A stretch of DNA of 64,000 bases from Didymodactylos carnosus (lineage: Eukaryota; Rotifera; Eurotatoria; Philodinida; Philodinidae). The notes below the pieces were generated by a model. The model had not been told where the DNA came from and ran no database searches. It saw only the letters and a list, made by a program, of their open reading frames with translations. Made by a program: the position numbers and the translations under genes. Where the stretch lies: NCBI GenBank assembly GCA_905250885.1, contig CAJNOQ010000033.1, forward strand, positions 32,674-96,673. Reading direction: 5' to 3'. The stretch's first letter is position 1; the number at the start of each line of letters is the position of its first letter. Shown here one piece after another: positions 1 to 13,400 of this stretch.

Positions 1-639
1 ATATACGGACACCAAAATCATCGTTTAAGTCATTGACAGATATTTCTATCATTACTCCTGTCTAATGTATATTTTGTGTTTATACCATTTTCTTTTATAT
101 CTTTCAAAGTTATAGCAAATTTCACATATCCTGTTAATATAGAAAATCGAACAAATGTTTTTCCATTATATTCAAATTACTATATAGGACAGCTAAAATG
201 CGAATTAAACTTTTTTCATTATATTTCGGCCTAAATACTTTTGTATAATAAACTAGATCATTTGTTTTTTATATGAAAGAATAAAGCAGTATATATATAT
301 ATATATAGCTATTTTCTACAATCATTAACTAAATTACCAATATCTAGCAAGATAATTACGAAAAAAAGAGATTTTTATTTAGAAAAATATATAATTAATA
401 GTAATTAATTAACCATCGTAAATTTGTCATCAAGAAGATGCTTTATCACTACGGTGGTTCTGTATTGAAAATTGTATAATTTTATAAATTTGAAGTAAAG
501 GAATTCTTGGTACTATTTATCATCCTCTTTTTATATTATTTTGCAACTAATATGTTGTTCTGATGCTACAAGTTAGACTCTACGTTTGATTCAAGAACAG
601 ATCTTTTAATTTTAAGATGAAAGGTTTTCTAGTGAAACT

Positions 640-1085
640 TCTTGTAAGCAAAATCTTGACTTCTTGAATTTTTTTAGTAAGAGGTTGATAAGAAAATGTA
701 AGAATTCAAGAAATCTCAAGAAGTCAAGATCTTGAACAACTTGTAATTTCTTGACTTCTTGTACCCCAAGATCTTAATTAAGATCTTGAGTGATTAAATC
801 TTGTATCCAAGATCTCAGAAATTTTGGAATCATCGTTTGTTTTACACTCTTGTGTAAAATATAAGTGCGAATATTTTCACATTTAGAATAACTTCGAATT
901 TTTTCCTTCTTGAGCATAGTTGTTTAATGAAAAGCCTATGATTCTATATGGTCGTATATCTAATGACTATGACTGTCATAAATAAAACTAAAATGTAAAG
1001 AAAATTTTTCACTTAAAACCTTGCAACATTTTGAGTGGATTCGCTCAAAATCTTGAAATTTCTATTTCCAAGATCTTGCGTACAT
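640..1085. repeat. Cluster of AAGATCTTG-type inverted repeats
   Basis: The motif CAAGATCTTG and the pair CTTGACTTCTTG / CAAGAAGTCAAG recur in both orientations. At 767-788 there is a perfect 22-base palindrome (CAAGATCTTAA followed by its reverse complement). Further copies lie near 657, 717, 750, 805 and 1068. There is no coding potential. It could be a decayed foldback element or a locally expanded short repeat. Confidence 0.6.
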
Positions 1086-1166
1086 GAAGTTTGACTAGGG
1101 TGGTTCTTACGTGTTTTGATTAAAATTAAATCAAGGATTGTAAGTAGTTCGTTTATGTACTCTGAT

Positions 1167-1195
1167 AATTATTATTATTATTATTATTATTATTC
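1167..1195. repeat. (ATT)n microsatellite
   Basis: About nine tandem ATT units are visible directly in the sequence, in intergenic DNA. Confidence 0.9.
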
Positions 1196-2512
1196 TATTT
1201 TCTCTCTCTTTTTAATGGTTCACTTGCAAGACGAGAAATTTTTGGTAATTTTACTGCTGACAATATGAGAAATGATAAAACAATTAACAATAAAATACCT
1301 TGCAAAATGAAAATAAATCCATAAAACACTCAGTTCAATCGTTTTTTACTGCTATGTAATCAGTCATAACTCAGTTGATTGGGTATTATCCAACATAAAA
1401 ATAAAGTATCATTAATGGTTCGTACCATGATTTGTTTGAGTACATAGCTCAATCAAAGAATTCACACAGAACATGGAAATCTATAAATCTTGAATTAATG
1501 ACTTCCCAAGGAATATTAATCCTTAACAGGATGATGTTACTTTCTATGTTCATTATAATAAGGTTAAAAATTAAATGATTTAGCGTGTGATTTCTCGACT
1601 ACAGTTTGATGTTTCGATAATCCGATTTGAACGATATGACACTTTGTTCGAACTTAATCGTTATAAGTTGTTGCGTAAACTAATCAGTCTTCAAGTTAAA
1701 ATTATAATCTTCAAAAGAAGATCTATACGAACTTTTTTGTTTATTCATCTCGTTTAAAATTTTTTCTTATAAACACGTACGCATATCAAAACTATTACTT
1801 TTTCTTTTTTATTCTGATCACCCGAATGTAAATATTTTGTTTATCACTACTACATAGATTTTGATTATAACAGTATATAAACATATTGCCTTTTATGATC
1901 GTTATTAAATTTAATCTTTGCATCATAAGAATGGATATTACACATTAAATACACAACAATAAATTATTTATAGACATTCATGAGATAAGTGTGTATTTAC
2001 TCCGACGCTTGACTGTCGAAAGGGAAAGGCGTAAGAAAATATGGTACAGTATATCGAAAGATATTTAGGCTTGAAATGAACAAAAATCTAAGAAAAATTG
2101 GTCTGCAGAGGATACCGAAGAAGAATGATCATTTTGTATCACAAGAGGAAAATTCAGGAATCAATGTTTTGTTGAATTAGAATAAGACTGCTCGAGAATA
2201 ATTCTCAAAACTACGCACATCAAACAGTGTGCATCTAGCGGACATTAGGTGAAAAAATCAAAACTGACTTATAATGGAATGGACCTTTTCAAAAACGGAC
2301 TTAAAAATGGATTTTCCGGATATTTCCCATTTTTATCGGCTCAGAAACTTTTCTATTTAATAATAATGACATATTCAGACTCAATGCAAGAAACTGCATC
2401 GAATGATATGCGATTGGCGGATTTTTTTGAGCAAAAACTTGTTGGATCTGACGAAACGCTAAAGTCGAAGCATAGAGCCACAATTTTGGCGAAGGATTTT
2501 GATATTTGCTAT

Positions 2513-2553
2513 AGCTAGGTATGCACCAGTTTTTAACTGGTGCATACCTAGCT
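2513..2553. repeat. Perfect 19-bp hairpin
   Basis: The arm AGCTAGGTATGCACCAGTT (2513-2531) is followed by TTT and then by its exact reverse complement (2535-2553). A perfect 19-base arm with a three-base loop is far beyond chance in this AT-rich DNA. No coding frame or known RNA family explains it. It may be the core of a foldback element that includes the inverted repeat at 2610-2721. Confidence 0.85.
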
Positions 2554-2609
2554 GTAGAAGCAGTTCGAAAGTCTATAAACACTTTTTTTATAGGTTTTCA
2601 GATATGCTC

Positions 2610-2721
2610 TTTCCAATGGTGCGCTTTATAAAGTTCCAGAATACTTATGTGTGGGTTTTCTATAGACCGGGTCTCTATAGATGAAAGCCTCTTTGGACTT
2701 TTTAAAACACACCATTGGAAA
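2610..2721. repeat. Inverted repeat TTTCCAATGGTG / CACCATTGGAAA
   Basis: Twelve-base arms at 2610-2621 and 2710-2721 flank a spacer that contains another small stem (TCTATAGA on both sides of about 2665-2680). It lies just downstream of the perfect hairpin, so the two may belong to the same small foldback element. I saw no target-site duplication. Confidence 0.5.
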
Positions 2722-4786
2722 ACTTGATAAATATTGATTATCACAAGTACTTAATTCACATGTTTCATGAGTTAGCTTGAATATGAAATTCATATTCTCT
2801 CAATTCACAGTAAAATTTCGTTATAAAACTGATAGCAAAATAACTCTAATTCATGAAGAACTTGGTCTCATACTTCAAGATTGCCGGAAAGGTAGAATCA
2901 TTCATCCATCTATTATGTTATAAAGGTAGAATAATCCAAACATCTAGTTCAAACTAGATTGAATATGTTTAAGCTTTATTTATTTAATATTAGAATAAAA
3001 ATAATCGTTTTGTTTGAGAAGTTTAACATGTTAAGAGCACTGTTTCTCTCTCTAACTTTAAAACGAGTATGGATTCAAAATCCTTTGATTAACTATAGTT
3101 GTTAAATACCTAGTAGAACAGATGCTGACTTCCTGAGGTCCTCATGGTGTAAAAGATTTTCTACTTCCAAAGTTATAATTTAAATAATGTAAAACTCAGA
3201 TAATGTAACCAACTACCTTCAAAGATACAACTGTCTTCTAAAGATCTGGTAAAAACGCATCAGACGGTGAGAGAATTTTTCAGAGATATGTCACGGTACC
3301 TAAATATACTCTGAAGAATGTAACCTTCAGCACAATAAAGAGACTACATTTATGTTTTAAAATTGCTTAGATTTAGTGAGTGAAACCTGCTCTCTGTCAA
3401 ATAGTGTTCAAATGGAGAGGAATTTTGTTATTAACAGAACGATTCAAAGTTCGAATTTTATGATAGAGTTCTTTATAAATTCTAACAACGTTTGGGACAA
3501 ATAATACATGTTTTTCGTTTAGTTACACGAATTTAATAAATACGTAATCTTTCTTGGATCAATAATGGTTGCATCATGTTGTTATCCTCGCTTTTTATTG
3601 TATATATCCAATATATCACTGTCCAATCTTACACTGAATTCATTATAAAAGTTTATTGTTAGACAAATAGCACAATACCTTGGACAAATTGGTGATGAAT
3701 GCGAACTAGACCGCAAAAATATGCTCGAGTTATCAATATGGAAAGTATTATCCAAAGTTACAGCACACATGAAATACATTTCACGGCGTCCTTTTACAAT
3801 CGTTAACATCTTCGTTATTCGAATTACACGTATATCCTCAGTACTTGCTTTTTTCGTAACGTAGTCTAAACATCTATTTTTTTATGACACTGTAATATTT
3901 TACATTGAAGAGATAGATACATACAATATCCTTTATTTTTTCGTTTAATTGTGATGATGGTAGAACGTACAGAGGTAGACAACAGGTGGCAGTAGCGATC
4001 GTTTGCTTCTTGAAAATGAAAAAATTTATTAGCATAGCGGATTTTTACGTTGACTGTACATGGCGACAAACAAACGAATCAAAGTTTTGTGTGACTAACA
4101 GATTTTACAATAGAAGAAAAAAATGTACTTATATGAACTCACACACCATAAGATTGATAGGAGGTTGTTGATCGAAAGTTTACTTTACTTTGAAATCCAC
4201 TATGGAAGATTTCTTGTCGTTTTCTTCGACTAACAACGTATGAGTAATGGAAAGTCGCATATTTCTCCAAATCATTGATTTACCATTTCTAATCTGTATT
4301 TTGATCGAGTTATGATCGATAAACAGGTCAATAATAGATTTCTAGATGTACCATTTTTATTTAATATGTTACCTTTCTTAGTTCATATTGATTGTATTTC
4401 TGCTTTTTCAAACTCTGTACCGTAACAAAAGCAGTAATTTAGTATCCATATTTCTTGATTCATAAGAGATTGAGTAAAATTGGCTACTTTTGTTTATCTT
4501 TTCACACGTGACGCATGGACGTCCTGATGGTCTGACTTTTATTGAAACTTAAAATTTCTTTTGCAGAAGTAGTGTAAAAGTTTAATATTTTCACTTCTTT
4601 CAGTAGTCAAAAATCACAAATTTTCAAAGGCTCTTAGGAATGAAAAATTATTTTTCGATCATTGAGCATACCACCTATCATCTGCTATCTAGGACCAGAA
4701 ACAGGCTGTTTGAGAAGTAGATCACTTGTAATTTTTTTTCCGATGAATTTCTTATTGAAAGTACTTTTATTTTTAGATAGCTGATA

Positions 4787-7376
4787 ATGGATACAAATAC
4801 TTCTACTTTTATCGATGTTTCTCCACCGTCATCGATTAAATCAGAGCCACCAACTGGAACGTTACATAATCCAGTGTATCCATCCGATTTTCGTGATCAC
4901 AGTCCATCATTTCTCGATATGCTTGGTATTCCGATTGAAAGTGATATTAATAATAGTCATGATGGTCAACAAAATTATGCTAACGATGGAAACGAGCAGA
5001 TGTTTGGGGGATACTCAGCTCCTACCATTCCCATGTTTATTAATATGGGCTATCAGGATAATATAGACGATATTGCATTTGCCCCAACAACAACAAATAC
5101 GATTTCACGTTCTTTAGCTTCCATCGATGTCGAAAATTTACCCACAACTACGTCTACAATTAGACAGCGTCCACATTATCATCATTTCCCACATCATCAA
5201 CAATTTAACAGATATCCGTATGTTCAACGTGCACCAAGAATGGTACGGCAAGCAACTTTACCATCAAATTTAGACAATTTAGCTTTGATCGAACATTGTC
5301 CACAGCCACGACGCTCCTATTATGCATTAAGACGACAGCGAATTCCAGTAGCGCCTCCAATGCCAAAACATTTATATTATTCCGGTCATGCACATTGGAA
5401 AGCGCCCGTTCCATTGGATGATGAAGAAGAAGCAGAAGGTAAGTTGACGTTATACTTCTTTAAACACCATTATATTGTGATAATAGTTAGAAACAAAACA
5501 GATCATTTTTCACGTATTGTGATTGTCTGCTTGAAAGAAATGTATTGTCAATATTTTTCTGTAATCTTGTGAACCAAAACCGCGTACAATGCATGACATT
5601 TTGTACTTTTTGGGAGTAAAATTCTCCAAATGAAAGTATTAGACGAAATAATTTATCGTCTGATGATATTTGTTTAAGTAATGCGTTTTTACATTAGAAA
5701 AGTTTGAGTGCATGTTGAAATTATAACCGTAATATTTCTCAGACGCATGCCTATTGTCTGATAATCACTAGAATTTATTTTCAAATGCATTTCATAAAAC
5801 ATGTGTCACGATGATAATTTCTTGTGATTAAGTAAAGCACTGCTTTATATTTTAAAAAAATCTTAAAAGATTATTTACTGCACATTATCTAGTTACATAA
5901 TGCTTGTTTATTCTTTTATCTTACAGCATTTTCCTCGGATAATACAAAATGTTGTTTAGGCATTTTATCATTTAGTAAACATCGTAGTTCAGATACCATT
6001 GCCCGTCGCCAATCTTTTTCGGGTTCAAAATCATCTAGTTCAATAATATCTGTTTGTAAACGATCACAATCAGTTACCATTACGACTGGTAATTGTGTTG
6101 AAATGTATGTAGCTTGTGTTATCTGACTAGATGCAAGAGATGATTCAGATGTATCAGTAGTTGTTGAATAACGTTTTAACATACGATTATAAAATCGAGT
6201 AGTACATGTTAATGGACGTGATGATTGTATTGATGTTGAGTCATTTAATTTTTTTTGTACATTTTGAAGTGTTTGAATATCAGATAAATGATTTGTATGT
6301 ACAGGTGTTGATGGTGGTGCAATTATTTTCTCATGTAAATCAATCGATGATGCTATTGTCGATTGTGAATAGGCAAAATTTCGACAAGCAGGATAATATA
6401 AAGATTTTGTTCTCGTATCAATTGATGATGTTAATGTTGAATTTGAATAACCATAATTTCTATAGCCAGATGGATAAAAATTATAACTATTAATTAATGT
6501 TGTATCGTTACTATTTGGTCCAAATACAGCCGTATGTACATCTTCTTCTTCTTCTGGTATTTGTTCACTTACGGGTTTTCTTATAGTTTCACTTATCACA
6601 TCAACTGTTTTATCTGAAAGATATGATAGTGCAGTATAAACGCTTGTTCGTTCATCATCAACATCATTATCATCATTTGAAAGTGTTGATGATTTTTGTT
6701 GTTCAAGTGAATGTTGTGGTTGTTGTTTACGAAATCGAAAATATGTTTTAGATGGTTTAAAATGTCGATATGATTGAATACAAATAAATATAATAGCCAT
6801 TATAAACCATAATGTTGATATTGAACCAAATAATATTACAACTCGTTTTCCCACACTAAGATGATAATAATATTGATGATAATGACTTGTTGATGTCGAT
6901 GTAGGTAATGTTGTTGTTAAATTTTGAGTGACAATCAATGAAATATGAGCAGTTGATGATACGTTAGTTTCTGATATATCCATTAATATTGTTGTCATCA
7001 GTATCATCATTATATTTAAAAGAATGTTGATATTTTGATCTGTTGGTATTTTTCGTTTAAATAAATGGTTTTCTTCTTCCTTCTATCGAATAAAAAAAGA
7101 AAAAAAAAAAAAAAAGAAGAAGATGAATATTGGTCACAAGAGACCTGTTTATTTCAATCAAGCATATTATAAACCGAAGCGAAATGTAATTGTTCTTTTT
7201 TTTTGCTTAAATTTTTACCTCGTTTCATTTTTAATTTATTCGATCGAAAATTGATCCCATCTAAAACATCGATCAACGACAAATATAATCTTGAATAAAA
7301 AAATGAATATATTTATATATATATATATGCCGTCACATCCTCCAAGGTTATCGAAGTTAATTGAACAATGAGCATA

Positions 7377-7411
<35 letters not shown>

Positions 7412-10400
7412 TTAAAGAAATAACAAAAACACCACAATCATTTCCTCTGCTTACAATATGTATAATATCATATGTCAAAAAAGCGTATTTGTGACTATCT
7501 CAATTAAGAAAAAACAAAGTAAAAGTAGTATGAATGACTTTGTTTTTCAAAAACACAAGTGCAAATATGCCGATGATGTTGACATTTATTTACTTTCAAC
7601 TTATGTGTAGATGTGTTGTTACATTATTTTTTATATTGATTGACTGATTAACATTTGTCTCTCTTTCGCTCGTTTATTTTCCTAACTATTTTCCTTCTTC
7701 AATTTTTTTTTTTGTTGTACTAACGGAAGGAAAAATTAGGACTGATAATAATAATAATAATAGTAATGGTGCAATATAGTTATTTATCTTGGAACAACCT
7801 GAGAAAATATTCATAAAAAATAAAAATAAAAAAAAGATAGAAAGAGACTTAGAAAAAAGAGAGAGAAAGAGTATGTGTAATCACTTGATAATCATAAAAT
7901 AAAGTCGTGCAACACAGTGGCTTTTTGTTGAGTTTCGTGCATTAGGCAATATATTGTCACTTTTTTTTTTTGTTCCAAAAGTACCCACTTAAAATGGACC
8001 ATATAAACCGCTAAGGACTTTCCAAGACATAGAAGAAAAAAAAATTATTTAACATTTCTAACAACATGTATAGTTAGATTGACATAACTTACTTACCTCC
8101 AACCTTTATTTCGTATCCTAAACTGTTCATTATTTTAGTTATCACAGATTTTCTTCTTCTTTATTTTTTGATTATTATTGTCATACGAGAGTAAAGACTG
8201 TTTTTTTTTGCTATTTAAGATTACTAAAAATGACATATTTTCTTAATTCTTTACAATAAATTTGTTTCTTACGTTTTTTTCTTTGTATACTAAACATATC
8301 GTCTTGTATGTTTTAGTAGTTAATTTTTTAGTACAAACAACATAATTTATTTTTCCAATAAAAGTGAACTACTTAATTTTCTTTATATAATAAAAGAAAT
8401 AATAGGATAGAATTGTAATTACAAACAATGACATTCGCTTTTCTTGTCGTCGAACAATAGTAAACATACTTATTTTTTTTATTTTTATCGAGTGACAAGG
8501 TATTGTATCTTTAAATATATTTACTTGTTTTTTCCTATGATTTTATATCACCTGTTCAAGAGATATACGTTCAATGATATGCAAAACAAAAAAAAAAAGA
8601 AAGATAACATATTGTTCGTTTTACAATGTCTTTTCGTTCTTTTTCAATGTAAATATTTATATGTAATTCGATTTTTTTCTCTCTCTCGATACATACAGGG
8701 AAGTTCAGTTTACAATATTGTTAATTATCTTTTTGAAATCGTGAGGACAGGTAATTGAGAAAATCGATGAGCAGAAAAAAACAATTATCTATTACGTGTG
8801 ATTGTTGGATAAATTCATTATAAATAAATAGATATTTTCCATTATTGTTTGTCCCTGATGTTTTGTATTATACTGCACTTTGTCCAATATTATACAAGAC
8901 TCGTGCAATGTACATCTTATCACTAAAATAAGATAGTATTTGGCAATGATAAAGAAAAAAAAAAAAAAAACTTACATGGATGAAATAAAGAATTTGGCAA
9001 GTCGATGAAACAAGTTTCTTATGATATTGGGAGATAGTTGGCCATGAGAAAAAGTCCATTTCTGAGCTGTATTGAATAATGACAATGATGTTAGTTGTTC
9101 TTTATACGTGTTTATGTATTTCTTTTTGGTGGAATGACAAATCAAATGTAATTATATGACTGTTTGTTGCAATAATAGAAAATTTTCTTTTTTATTACAA
9201 TTACATTTGAAGTGATTGATGATGATAGTTGGATTTATTATCCTATAACTCGTGCGTTACTTACAAGGCTAATACTTTTCTTTTCATTCTTTTCTTTATG
9301 AACATATATAAATCTCGTTGTTTTTTGGTCACTTAGGTGAAACAAAGGAAAACGGAAACACCTCTGCACAAACAAGAATATCCTATATAGAATCAGAACA
9401 TCAATCAGATGTAAAGGCATAAACGATAAAATGACAAAAGAATCAACAAAAAAAAGTTTTTGTCAACTGAATCTCTCACAAAGTGTGTTATTCCTATTTT
9501 AGTATGTAGTAATAATGAATATATGTTAAAACAAAACATATTTATATCAAATCTGACAACTGTCAGTCAAATAGTATTCGCTTTAGGATGAAAAAATGTA
9601 ACAGCCTATGCATAAGTTTTGAAAAAAATGTCGAACGCTATTTGTTCATATTTCTACTATTCTAGAGATTTTGCTTTTTTTTTGTTTGAAAGAGCAAAGT
9701 CTGAACTACAAAATGTGCATCAAACAAAATTTTCTCTCGTAAAACTTCAAAAACTAAACATCACTAAAAATGTTCTGGTAAAATCTTACTAAAACATGTC
9801 AAGAAAATCTTTTCGATGGTGTCAAAACTAATAGATGATGTCGTCTTTTACAAATACCTCTTTCAGCAGAGGCGTCACATAAAACAGGAAGTAAATGAGA
9901 TTAGATTTTAGTTTACATAAGATTGTTAAAAATTGAATGGAAATCAAGACAGTTCAAAAATTGGAAAAAATTTATCTGTTAATTCAAGAACTGACAATTA
10001 ATGGTAACTAATTGATTCTTCACGAAAACCAAATAAAAAGAAAATCTATTTGAATATCTATGTTTGAAAGAGAGTTTCAAACACTGTTAGATGTAATAAT
10101 CATTCATTCTTCAAACTTACCTTTAAACAAGAAAAGAACCGTTTCGAAGAAGATAGAGAGTGGATATTTTGACAAATTACCAGAACATTTTTAGTGATGT
10201 TTAGTTTTTGAACTTTTTCTCAATAAAGCTTTGCAAGAGAAAATTTTGTTTGATGCACATTTGTAGTTCAGACTTTGCTTTTTCAAACAAAAAAAAGCGA
10301 GATCTCCAGAATAGTGGAAATATGAACAAATAGCGTTCGACATTTTTTTCAAAACTTATGCATAGGCCGTTAAAATAAAACTTTAGACGAAACTTTATGA

Positions 10401-13400
10401 TTCATTACATATCGCTGGAAGTGCAGCCGTAGCCCTTAACGTCAACTGATCTAACCGTTGCGTTTCGTTGACGCTTCCTCAAAATCAGCTTGTCAGAAGA
10501 CTCAAATTCGATATCTAAGATTGATCATTATTTTTGAAGTAATGATTCAAACGAATTGACTTCAATTAATGAGGTTTGCTAGAGGTCACTGAAGACCCGA
10601 TTGTCAACTTCTTCTAACAACAACTTTTTTATAGTGAATAAAACTGCTTTTAACATTTTTTTCTCACTATAATAGTTTTTCACATTTTATTTCACTATTC
10701 TTGTTCGAAGAGCCATTCCGTACTTTGAAGTGTTAAAATAGTCAATCAGTCAATCAAATCAATCTTAGATATCGAATTTTAGTCTTCTGACAAGCTGACT
10801 TTCAAGAAACGTCAACGAACCGCAACGGTTAGGCCAGTTAACATTGTCAGCGTTCAAAGACTACGGCTACATCCCTATATACTGCAAACTCTTTTTCCAT
10901 CATTTTTTCGCACTTGTATTGGTCAAGAAAAAGTATAGTTCACAGTTCCGGATTCTAGCTAAGAAGTCGTTTCAGAATTTCTTGTACAAAAAACACGTTC
11001 TTTGGATATCACACCACTTTTTGAATAGCAAGTTCTTTACAAAAATGATTCATTCTTATGTAAGACTTTTATTATGCGTCCATAGTCTACCTTGTTCCTA
11101 GAGTGAGCCTTTGTCATTTTAGAGAATTCTTCGTTTTGTTATCTATTGCCCTTTGTAGAAAACTATGGATAATAATCCACAAACTATCAATAACTAACTC
11201 ATATAAATGAGCTTCTCCGTTTTATTTGTTGTCTTTTAGAAGATATACCATCAAAAAGTCGATGGGTGCTGATTCGAATCGTATTTTTCTTTTTTGCCAT
11301 CGAATTTATGTATGCTGTGGAAACCGCATTAACTGTGCCGATTCTTCAGAAACTCCGAGTGCCAGAAAGGTAAGACTTTCATCCTTTTTAACTAAATCAG
11401 TTAGATCAATAGACTGCGTTGATTGATTGAGAGCGTTGCATATCGTTCTTATAAACAACTAGATATGTGACTGCATGAAGAAATGGATTGTCAACTGTTA
11501 AACAATAGTAACTAACATTAGACTGATAACTAATGAGATTCCGAGTATTGCTTAAAATAAGATAGTCTTTAGGTATCATTTACTTTTGCTTAATTATCTC
11601 AATATCATGACTATTTAATCATCTTTTAGTTTTTTCTCAATGGCATGGCTTATTTCACCTGTGCTTGGTTTTTTCCTGCAACCACTAATCGGTGCATTTA
11701 GTGACAGTTGTAAATGTCGATGGGGTCGCAGGAGACCGTTTATATTGGCATTTGCTATTGGTGAATAAAATAATTTTTACTCTGCTGTTTTTAATTATTA
11801 ATCTGTATATAAATGTTTTAGGTGCCTATATCGGTGTCTTGTTACTTTTGAACGGTTCAGATTTAGGACTTTTATTTGGTGATGCTCATACAAAGGTACA
11901 ATGCAGTGATACATTAAGTTACTTTCTAATATCCCTTCCCACATTAACTTTTCACAGCGTTGTAGATCCCGTATAAAGCTGTAATATTAACTGCCGTTGG
12001 TGTCACTTTGTTGGACTTTTGTGCCGATTCAGCAGGTAACATAACTCTGCCGTCAACTCTCATTCGTTATGTTTAAAACAACAGGTGTATTCTTATAGAC
12101 GCTCCAATTCGTGCATATCTTATTGATAATACCAATTCAGCTGATCAAGAACGTGGTTTTAATCTCCATGCTATGCTCGGAGGTAATTTAATGTTAAAAT
12201 ATTAGTTGTAGTCTTAATAGAATGGCATTCGTTGATTTGTTGCAGGCACTGGAGGAGGACTTGGTTTTCTAGTTGGTGCGTTACCTTGGGAGAATTTTTC
12301 AACTATTACACGAATCGGTGGTGAAACCCGCATTATCTTTATAATAGCAACGGTTATTTTTGTTATTGGATCGATCTCAACGTTGACGAGTGTCAAGGAA
12401 GAACCACTATCATCGACGACATCCTACAGTGATTCAGCAAGTGTTGAGAACGAGGAAGATGATGAAACAGATAACGAAAGACAACCATTGATTCGTCGTA
12501 TTTCTCCAACTACAAGTTCTGAACGCTTAGCGCCTGCGAAACAATCAATTGGCACATATTTGAATGAAATAAAAAACGATGAATTTTTTGAAGTTGACAT
12601 TATTTCGGGAGAAAAAGTGCCTCTTGATCAAAGACATGATAGTGAACATACAGATGAGGATTTAATGAAAACAATTGAAAAATCTATAGCATTAAACGAA
12701 GCATTCAACGAAAATCAAGACCTGACGAATGCACCTGTTCCAACACAAGCATTTGCAGCAGAATTAAAACAAAAAGCAAAATTAGTCAAACTGGGTACCA
12801 GTTTTTTATTCAAGTCTCGATTTACAAAACATGTATGACTCTATTATTTTTCAGGTCTTATGCGTCGTAAAGCGGACGAAACTGATGTCGAAGAAGTTGA
12901 TGAAAAAGATCGTGTAACTGTTCGTGCGTTATTCAAATCAATGTTACGTGTATGTCAATAAAAATTAGTCATTGGCTATTTCTCTTTATTGTTTTAATTA
13001 ATTAGATGCCTGCACCTTTGTGGAAATTAATGATATGTCAAGTAATTGGATGGATAGGTTATTTTGCAACACATCTCTATTTTACCGATTTTATGGCACA
13101 AGTACGTATATTCACTTCCTGATCAAAATATGTTCGCATAATTTTTATTTCGTTTATTTTTTTTAAAATAAAGGTTGTCTATGGAGCATCATCAGAATCA
13201 GATCCACTTTACAACAAAGGTGTTAAAATGGGATGTTGGGGATTATTTCTGTATGCAGCAAGTAGTGCCGCTTATGCATGTAAGTGTTTTGACCAATGCT
13301 TCGTATAAAAAGAGATCTTGTTCCACAGCCGGGGTGTTCTAGGAATGAGCTTCGTACCTTACTCGGCACAGTCGTATGTGTTAAAGTATCATTTTAACCA

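Larger units (their letters stand above)
1..4786. other. Left intergenic region without a recognised gene
   Basis: I see no reading frame here that I recognise. A minus-strand frame near 3582-3890 stays open for about 95 codons but matches nothing I know and has no clear splice context. The stretch holds AT-rich low-complexity DNA, the AAGATCTTG palindrome cluster (640-1085), an ATT microsatellite and a foldback region (2513-2721). An acceptor-like TTTTTAG about ten bases before the SLC45 start codon suggests that the last part contains an intron in that gene's 5' leader. Confidence 0.6.

Noticed and set aside
3582-3890. Minus-strand frame of about 95 codons
   Set aside because: No family resemblance, no splice context, and possible by chance; kept only as a note in the intergenic entry.
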